The notes under the pieces were generated by a model, which was not told the DNA's origin, ran no database searches, and saw nothing but the letters and a program-made list of their open reading frames with translations. Shown piece by piece: positions 57,492 through 64,000 of a DNA stretch of 64,000 nucleotides; position 1 is the first letter of the stretch, and the number at the start of each line of letters is the position of its first letter. The DNA comes from Eunapius fragilis. Its lineage: Eukaryota; Porifera; Demospongiae; Spongillida; Spongillidae. The position numbers and the translations under genes were made by a program. The stretch lies in the NCBI GenBank assembly GCA_963681505.1, contig OY811973.1:7744857-7808856 (forward strand). The letters run 5' to 3'.

Positions 57492-59024
57492 ATGGCTACG
57501 GCAATCCACGGTTTAGCGCTTCCCGAGATATGTGTGGAAAACTTTGAGTACTCCTGGACTAGGTTTGAGTTTACTGCCGCGGCAAACAAGTGGGATAATG
57601 GCCGAGACCTGGTGATACTGCCTGCACTGCTTAGGGGAAAACTCCAGGACTTCTACACCACACTGAACGATGACGAGAGGAAGGACCTAGCGACACTGAA
57701 GAGAGCACTAAGTGATCGAGCCGGTCTCACGAAAGATCCATTAGCGTCAGCGAAGAAGTTTACGGAAAAGAAGCAGGATGCGAAAGAGTCTGTAAGGTAC
57801 TTTGAAGCAGACCTTAGAAAGCTGTTTACTGAAGCCTACCCGGGAGAGGATGCCAACGAATCTAGCGTGTTGTTAGGACGTTTTGTCACTGGATTACTCC
57901 CTGAAATAACGAGGCAGATGCTGCTGGGTGGTAGCCCGACCACGATGGAAGGCGCAGTAAAAAGTGCGATAGAAATTGAGCGCGCCCTTGGTTTCCAGAC
58001 CGTCGAAACACAGCAAGTACAGGCATTGCGAGCGGAGGAGACACCAGTGAAGGGTCATGGTCAAAAGAGCGAGCTCGAACTGCAGGAGAAGTTGGACCAA
58101 GTACTGCGTCGTATGGAATCATTGGAGCTGCGATTCGGATCTGGACGCCGAGCGACGGCAAACTATCGCTGCTATAGCTGCAACAGAGAAGGTCACCTGA
58201 TTCGACGTCACTGTCCCTTTGCATCTGCTAGTCAAGTGCAAGGGCGGGGTCAACGGCGAACAGGAAATGACACGGAAATTGATGAATCAGTCCGCGAGGA
58301 CGGCGAATGGAATAAGGCACCATTTCAGGTATGTGGTTGTAATCTTAGTTACACCACGATGTGTGCACGCGGGCTGCTCGGGGGTCGACCGGTTCACTTT
58401 TTGATAGATTCGGGTGCTGCTGTATCAGTCGTCAGTCATGATATTTTATCCACCAGCGCCCGCGCGAACATCACTAAGGCGGCTCCTCTCACGGTGGGAG
58501 CAAACGGTCTCCCATTAGATGTGCTGGGTAGCGTGAAGCTTCAGGTTAACGTGAACAATGTCTGTACTTCACATGTATTCATTGTAGCTAGGAAGCTTAC
58601 TGTGGACTGCTTACTAGGAATTGATTTTTTGTCTTGTCATGGAGCGGTGCTTGATTGCGCAAGAAATACGTTGTCTTTCGCCAGCAAACCTAGCCTAGGG
58701 AGCGCGGGGGTGGTACAACCAATGCATGAAGGTATATTCACGATTAGCATTGCAGAAACTATCCAAATACCGGCAAGATCTGGGATGTTGGTAAAGGGAA
58801 GGGTAGAGCACTCTAGCTTGTTAACAGGAAAGGAGGGATTGGTAGAGCCCAACCATAGGAACTCGAGTGGGTTGCTGATTGCTAGGAGCCTGGACACTGT
58901 TGGCGGTAGTAATGAAGTGAATGTCCAAATCACCAACATTACACCCAAAGAAGTGACACTGTACCGAGGCATGCGAGTTGCGGACTTCAGCTTGGGCCAA
59001 TGCATAATGAGTACAAGTAAATAA
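57492..59024 (+). CDS. Gypsy gag-protease
   Basis: Start ATG at 57492, immediately after the primer site; the open frame reaches into the LTR but that ATG fits best. Gag region with FEYSWTRFEF and LLRGKLQDFYTTL, then a zinc knuckle CYSCNREGHLIRRHC, one residue longer than the usual CX2CX4HX4C. A retropepsin-like protease follows with FLIDSGAAVSVVS and CLLGIDFL. The frame ends within the inserted MITE: the last residues (STSK, stop) are encoded by MITE-A sequence, so the natural junction to RT is lost. Confidence 0.92.
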   Translation: MATAIHGLALPEICVENFEYSWTRFEFTAAANKWDNGRDLVILPALLRGKLQDFYTTLNDDERKDLATLKRALSDRAGLTKDPLASAKKFTEKKQDAKESVRYFEADLRKLFTEAYPGEDANESSVLLGRFVTGLLPEITRQMLLGGSPTTMEGAVKSAIEIERALGFQTVETQQVQALRAEETPVKGHGQKSELELQEKLDQVLRRMESLELRFGSGRRATANYRCYSCNREGHLIRRHCPFASASQVQGRGQRRTGNDTEIDESVREDGEWNKAPFQVCGCNLSYTTMCARGLLGGRPVHFLIDSGAAVSVVSHDILSTSARANITKAAPLTVGANGLPLDVLGSVKLQVNVNNVCTSHVFIVARKLTVDCLLGIDFLSCHGAVLDCARNTLSFASKPSLGSAGVVQPMHEGIFTISIAETIQIPARSGMLVKGRVEHSSLLTGKEGLVEPNHRNSSGLLIARSLDTVGGSNEVNVQITNITPKEVTLYRGMRVADFSLGQCIMSTSK

Positions 59025-59806
59025 AAACATTCTCTAACGAGAAAGTTGGTGGGCATATAGGATTGACAATGTTGGTGTAAAAAGCACGGAAACAAGTGTG
59101 ACAGAAATGTTACTGGAAAATTGAAATAGGCCTATATTTAGCCCAGTCATATTAAGGCAGCGCACGCCTGAGAAAATGGGCTAAATATAGGCCTATTTCA
59201 ATTTTCCAGTAACATTTCTGTCACACTTGTTTCCGTGCTTTTTACACCAACATTGTCAATCCTATATGCCCACCAACTTTCTCGTTAGAGAATGTTTTTA
59301 TTTACTTGTTTCATAAGTTTTTTTTTTCTTTTTTTTTACTCCCTAAAATTATACATTTTATTAAGAACTTGCTAGAACTTGCTAGATGGCCATAGAACTT
59401 GCAACAAAATAGGGTATTTCTCGCTGTAGTTTCTTTCTAGATGTGATATGTGTCCAAATGACATGCTAGGATAACGTGCCGGTAAATTCTGAAGAGATTG
59501 GTACTATTGTCGTTCTTTTAAACCGTTCGTAGCTCGAGTTATACCTTCCTAAGGAAGACGACGACGACGACGACGAACAATTTTTTTGGGAATGGGCACG
59601 AGAAGCAGGTTCTTTGTTTGTCTGGAAGCGCATAGTTTAATGACATGAAACTAGCATGAAAACGTAGATCTTGGTGTTGTCGTTCGATTGCTGCAACGAG
59701 ATAAGTGATCCGTTTCTCCATTGTCCCTCCCGACGCGATTTAAAAATTTTAATGACTTCATCATTCCTCAATCAATCCTATATTGAACCTGCTGACGCAG
59801 GTTCAG
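59013..59806. mobile_element. Composite insertion in Gypsy: MITE-A plus gaacctgc hairpin element
   Basis: MITE-A at 59013-59309 has near-identical arms. The following 59310-59806 ends in a hairpin gaacctgctgacgcaggttc and contains (gac)n and T runs. RT-coding sequence resumes right after. The pair also occurs together near 35513-35712. Confidence 0.82.
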
Positions 59807-61648
59807 ATTGACAAACATTCCTGTGAATCACAGAGCACTGAGATGCCCAAAGTCGATTTGACAGGGGCAGATCTTACCCACTCCCAGAAACGAGACTTGA
59901 AGAAATTGATAGGAGAGTTTCGGAGACTCTTTGTCACTGAGGGCTGTCCAACTGGTCGGACATCAAAGGTCAAGCATACTATTGTAACAAATGGCCCACC
60001 AGTTCGGGAACCATTGAGAAGGATACCTCATATGCTTCAAGATACAGTGTAGGCAGAAGTTGAGAAGATGCTCCAACACGGTGTGATAAGGGAAAGCAGT
60101 AGTCCATGGTCATCCCCAATTGTGATGATCAAGAAAAAAGACGGATCGTGGCGTTTTTGTGTGGACTTCAGAAAAGTTAATAGCATGACCCAGAGAGATG
60201 CTTACCCTTTACCTCGCATCGATGAAACATTGGAGGCCCTGGCCGGATCACAGTTTTTCACAACTTTAGATTTGGCTTCGGGATATTGGCAGGTAGAGAT
60301 GGAAGAGGCTGACCGAGCAAAGACAGCATTTTTCACTCGTGAGGGGCATTTTGAATTTAATGTAATGCCGTTTGGACTGACTAATGCCCCAGCCACATTT
60401 CAAAGGCTTATGGAATGTGTGTTGGCAGGTTTGACATATGAACAGTGTTTAATTTACCTTGATGATATTGTGGTATTTAGTGTAACCTTTGATCAAAATT
60501 TAGAGCGTCTGAGAGCTGTTTTTCAACACCTTGACAATGCAGGACTAAAACTGAAACCCAATAAGTGCCATTTTGCTAAAGGTGAAATTCGATATCTTGG
60601 CCATGTAGTATCTAGACAAGGGATACAAGCTGACCCTGAAAAAACCAGTGCCATGACTTCATTTCCAGTTCCAAGTGACATCAAGGAATTGAGGCAGTTT
60701 CTCGGACTGAAAAACTACTACCGCCGTTTTATCAAGGGTTACTCCAGCATAGCAGAACCTTTGCATAAGCTGACACGGAAAACGGCAGGTGGCTACAGGT
60801 GGAACACAGAATGCCAGAATGCATTTGAACACCTGAAGCAGCTTCTAGTCAGACCCCCAATATTAGCATACCCACAATTCCATTTACCATTTATAGTTGC
60901 CACTGATGCATCTGGTTGTGCAATAGGTGCAGTGTTGAGCCAGGAACAGCAAGGAGAGGAAAAAGTAATAGCCTATTAGAGTCGCCAGTTGAGTAAAGCC
61001 AAACGAAACTACTCAACGATAGAAAGGGAGGCACTGGCTGTGGTAGCAGCAATCAAAGAGTTTTCCCCATACTTGTATGGGAAAGCATTCACTTTGCTCA
61101 CAGACCACAATCCCCTTACCTCACTTCGTGGGTTGAAGGATACTGGAGGAAGATTGACACGTTGGCTGCTGTTTCTCCAGCAATTTGACATCACCATTAA
61201 ATACCGATCTGGGAAAAGCAATGCCAATGCTGATGGAATGTCACGACGAAGGCCAGCAGCAGAGAAGGTGGAGGTGCCTGTGTTAAATAATGAAGCAGTT
61301 GTGAATAGCATTACACACCTGGGAGATCAGCTAATGTTGAAGCGAGAACAGGCCACAGATGAGTTTACATCAAAAATAATACAGGCCATTCAAAAGGGAA
61401 CACCGCTCTCTATGCGGGATGCGAAATGGAGTACATTCTTTCTTAGAGATGGCATTTTATGTCGCCATGCCAGGGATGTCAGCAATCCCAAAACACAGAC
61501 AGTGGTACCAAAATCCTTGAGGCCACTTGTGTTTGAAATGATGCACAGCAGGTCGGGCCATCTTGGCATACACAAAACCTTGAAAAAAGTAAAGGAGCGT
61601 TTCTTCTGGCCAGGTTACGAGCAACTGAGAAATACGGGATGTTGTTAG
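59807..61648 (+). CDS. Gypsy reverse transcriptase-RNase H, two in-frame TAG codons
   Basis: RT motifs: WRFCVDFRKVN, FTTLDLASGYWQV, FGLTNAPATFQ, LIYLDDIVVFS (active-site YLDD), GHVVSRQGI. RNase H: ATDASGCAIGAVLSQ, ERE-containing NYSTIEREALAVV, LLTDHNPL. The integrase zinc domain begins (HSRSGHLGIHKT, FFWPGYE). TAG codons stand at 60050-60052, before the first RT helix, and 60977-60979, in the A-Y-x-S-R segment where Gypsy proteins often have Trp. A one-base frame change follows at about 61625-61645. Confidence 0.92.
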
Positions 61649-62909
61649 AAGTTGTGATTCCTGTCAGCGTCGCAATTCACCAGTACCAGCACCCCAAGCA
61701 CCATTAGGCACCATTAAGAGTCAACATCCCTTTCAAAGGCTCTCATGGGATATTATGGGCCCACTGCCTACTACACCTCGTGGTCACAAGTATATCTTAG
61801 TTGTGACAGACTTATTCAGTAAATGGGTGGAAGCATTCCCACTTGCTGCAACTGACAGTGTCACATTGGCAAAGATCTTAACAGATGAAGTTATTTGTCG
61901 GTATGGTGTTCCTGAGTCACTTCACAGTGACCAAGGTGCAAATTTTGTGAGTGAAGTAATTCGATCACTGTGCACTAACCTAGGCATTAATCGTACACAA
62001 ACATCCGCCTATCATCCGGAAGGTAATGGCCAGGTAGAACGTTTCGATCGCACTCTAGAAGCAATGCTGTCAAAGGAAATTGAGGAACATCAGAAGGACT
62101 GGGATGATCACCTGCAGAAAGTCTTATTTGCGTATAGAACTGCTGCTGTCCATGATACAACTGGGTACACCCCATATTTCATCGTATCTGGTCGTTCTCC
62201 TAACCTGCCAATAGACATACTACTTGGACGAGCCCAGACTCAAGGTCAGGAGCTACCTGATTATGTCAAAAGGACACAGTCGTCTCTCAAATCAGCATTT
62301 TCTGTGGTTCGACAACGCTCACATGAGGCTCACCAAAGACAAAAACAAGTGAAGGATCGGACCATCAGTGGAGAGGCTTTTCAAGTTGGCGATCGTGTAT
62401 AGCTTTTTGTTCCGGCAATCAAAAAGGGACAAACCAAGAAATTTGCCTCTTTGTGGAGGGGTCCATACACAATTATTGACAAAGTGGGCCCAGTAAATTA
62501 CCATGTGCAACTGATTGGTGGTACCCAAAAGCGGATTGTTCATTGCAACAGACTGAAACTCTGCCTTAGTGACCCAAATCCTGGCCATCTACCGGAAACA
62601 ACAGCACATGCGACCATCTCAGAGGATGATGGTTCGAGTGGTACTGATGTGGGGACCATGCAAGATGTAGCATATCAAGAAAAAGAGGTTGTACCAGATG
62701 CCACTGAAGATGACATTATCCCAGTTGAGGGTGCGACTAGTGAAAATGAAGATCAGGTGCTAGAAGCCGAAAATCCGCCTTTGGATGTAAGACGAAATCC
62801 CCCGAGAAATCGTCATCCACCTCTACGTTATGGAGACTACGTATCTGTTGTTTACTTATCTTGCGAGGACGCAAGAAGCTGGAGGGAGGAATTATGTAAC
62901 GACCTGTGA
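61649..62909 (+). CDS. Gypsy integrase, one in-frame TAG codon
   Basis: In the shifted frame CDSCQRRNSPVPAP completes the zinc-binding domain. The DDE core has WDIMGPLPTTPRG, LHSDQGANFVS and NGQVERFDRTLEAML. The GPY/F-like C-terminal part follows (VGDRV-TAG-LFVPAIKKGQ; LWRGPYTIIDKVGPVNYHVQ). TAG at 62400-62402 stands where related proteins have Trp. An acidic tail ends at 62909, overlapping the 3' LTR by 15 bp. Confidence 0.9.
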
Positions 62910-63085
62910 GATCATCGTCACCTTAGTCAGCTGGTCAATCAACACTCCAGTGCAAGTTTAAGCCTGCCTGTTCGAGAACATTCTTAGCTATATAATGATG
63001 TATATATATAGGATGTGCATGAGATACAGAGTTAGAGTGTTTCTGTATGCTGGGTTCTCTGCCTATTAATATTGGTCTCGTTACA
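62895..63085 (+). repeat. 3' LTR of the Gypsy element
   Basis: 191 bp, one base different from the 5' LTR (ggtctcgtt against ggtttcgtt near the end). Confidence 0.93.
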
Positions 63086-63158
63086 ATTTTCTTCCTCCCA
63101 TCATCACCTTTGTAGCAATTCACTAAACAAATGGGACACGTTTGGCCTTTAAAAACAT

Positions 63159-63700
63159 GCGATGGGCACACAATCAACAGTGCACTGTCAAACTAATGTA
63201 CCAAAACCAGTCAGTTCCGTATCACAACCGCGTGGCTACCCCACAAACTAAGGGTATAGGAAATGTGATTGTGAGGGTTACAAGGACGCTATGCGCCAAA
63301 ACGAAAGCGATGGGCACACAATAGCCTATATGAAGTATATATACCAAACAAGACGATAACAGCTCGTCTAGATCAGCGGATTCTCCCCCACAAGTAAAAA
63401 AAATGGCTAATTTTCGTTCTCCGTATATAATTCATTTTTTTACACCAAATCTAGCAGTACCTAATGAATCTATGGTGGATTATCTATACGCTGCCCGTAT
63501 TAAAATCGAAAAAGGGTAGTTAGTTACCTTGTGGCATTCAAGACTTGTATCACATGGGCGTCGGAAGGTATAAAACATTGGTCCGGCAAATGAATAATAA
63601 TGAGTGTGGGCGGAGCAATGTGGGTGGGTGTGAAGCTAATTACTTCCAGCGAGGGGGTCTGGGGGAGCGCTGTAAGCTCCCCCAGAAGCTTTCAACTATA
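63159..63700. repeat. Short direct repeat and partial double-hairpin repeat
   Basis: gcgatgggcacacaat occurs at 63159-63174 and again at 63307-63322. At about 63661-63686 the hairpin gggggagc/gctccccc of the hAT-like family recurs alone. Nothing else is recognised to the window end. Confidence 0.5.
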
Positions 63701-64000
63701 TCATGCTATTTGAAGTCATGAAAAAAGCCGTCTTTTTCTGGCGCGCGCATCAAACCGGTTAATCAATAAATTCTTATGCTTCAGCTTGCCAAAAACATGT
63801 AAATGTAAACCTTTCGCCGTAGGCCGGCCACCAGTACATGCAGTTCATTGAAAATACATGGCAATTAATTCTTAACATACGGCGATTACACTTTTCCAGT
63901 CCTAACTCCGAAATAAAAACAAAATCAAGCTATAAAATGACCAAACTGACTAAGTCTGTGTTCGTTACCTCGAACAAACTCTTCCGCAATAACATCAATG

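Larger units (their letters stand above)
57282..63085 (+). mobile_element. Gypsy-type LTR retrotransposon inserted in the P-like transposase
   Basis: 191-bp LTRs at 57282-57472 and 62895-63085 differ at a single base. ATTT flanks both ends (57278-57281, 63086-63089). A tRNA-Leu-type primer site, gag-protease, RT, RNase H and integrase lie in the usual Gypsy order (integrase after RNase H). Three in-frame TAG codons and one frameshift break pol, and a composite insertion (59013-59806) separates protease from RT. A purine tract (tggagggagga) lies just before the 3' LTR. Confidence 0.95.
53269..63177 (-). pseudogene. P-element-like transposase gene, multi-exon, frame-broken and split by a Gypsy insertion
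   Basis: Exons on the minus strand, 5' to 3': 63086-63177 plus its continuation below 57281, 56670-57013, 56401-56606, 56027-56349, 55485-55968, 55214-55411, 54996-55148, 54741-54929, 54526-54658, 54151-54469 and 53269-54092, most with canonical GT/AG and matching phases. Recognisable blocks are a CPIC zinc-like N-terminus, FMSFTEIVNRLDVLNQSH, a coiled coil ending GIVLDEESDHL, KLPSQRTLRDYTHY, ILLLDEMHIRQDLVFDKHTG, MVRGLFSKLQFPYVQF, DGASSNRKL, SDPPHLVKTMRNCWNKRRLW, LKYEHIKLTPFSKMRVDLAA, TIPGVDSFLSQRLCQDPLER and FGTQRQRGG. These are the GTPase-linked and DDE-like regions of P-element/THAP9-type transposases. Frame breaks occur near 56080 (before MRWHPLL) and near 54322 (after NPNV). Cut-and-paste DNA transposition enzyme, now inactive. 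Terminal inverted repeats were not found. Confidence 0.85.

Overview
The window is eukaryotic DNA, most likely from an early-branching animal and probably a demosponge. Intron-split genes, dense families of short transposons, BEL/Pao and Gypsy LTR elements, a P-element-like transposase, a Merlin transposase and an ankyrin-repeat/TKL-kinase gene are a combination common in sponge genomes. The species assignment is inference. No prokaryotic signals, rRNA or CRISPR arrays were seen. Exon borders below come from reading splice sites by eye.

Left part (1-9.6 kb). A 26-bp minisatellite is followed by decayed exons of a transglutaminase-like gene. FAF2/UBXD8-like exons come next (1822-5070, +). The exon for the C-terminal half of the FAF2 UBX domain lies just downstream but on the opposite strand (5251-5418, -), so the locus looks rearranged. 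Several minisatellites and palindromes follow.

10.1-14.7 kb. A complete but internally deleted BEL/Pao retrotransposon on the minus strand has LTRs, a 5-bp target duplication, a tRNA-Tyr-type primer site, gag-protease and integrase. Its reverse transcriptase and RNase H are gone.

16.0-50.9 kb. One long plus-strand gene: a first ankyrin exon, four paralogous 84-bp ankyrin cassette exons, two more exons finishing the ankyrin region, and a last exon with about 31 heptads of coiled coil plus a TKL-type kinase domain. Its introns are full of transposons: a Merlin transposase, palindromic MITEs, hAT-like elements, and elements with exact 9-bp target duplications. Between the cassettes are nine copies of a conserved intron block in which a 3' splice site and a perfect GTAAGT 5' splice site are separated by exactly three bases of the form NNG. 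These may be single-codon microexons. A minus-strand gene with 15-residue repeats is nested in the last intron and is broken by a hAT-like insertion.

53.3-63.2 kb. A minus-strand P-element-like transposase gene of about ten exons carries at least two frame breaks. It is split near its 5' end by a Gypsy-type LTR retrotransposon (57282-63085) with nearly identical LTRs, a tRNA-Leu-type primer site, and three in-frame TAG codons plus one frameshift. That Gypsy element in turn carries an inserted palindromic MITE. The result is a three-level nest of mobile elements.
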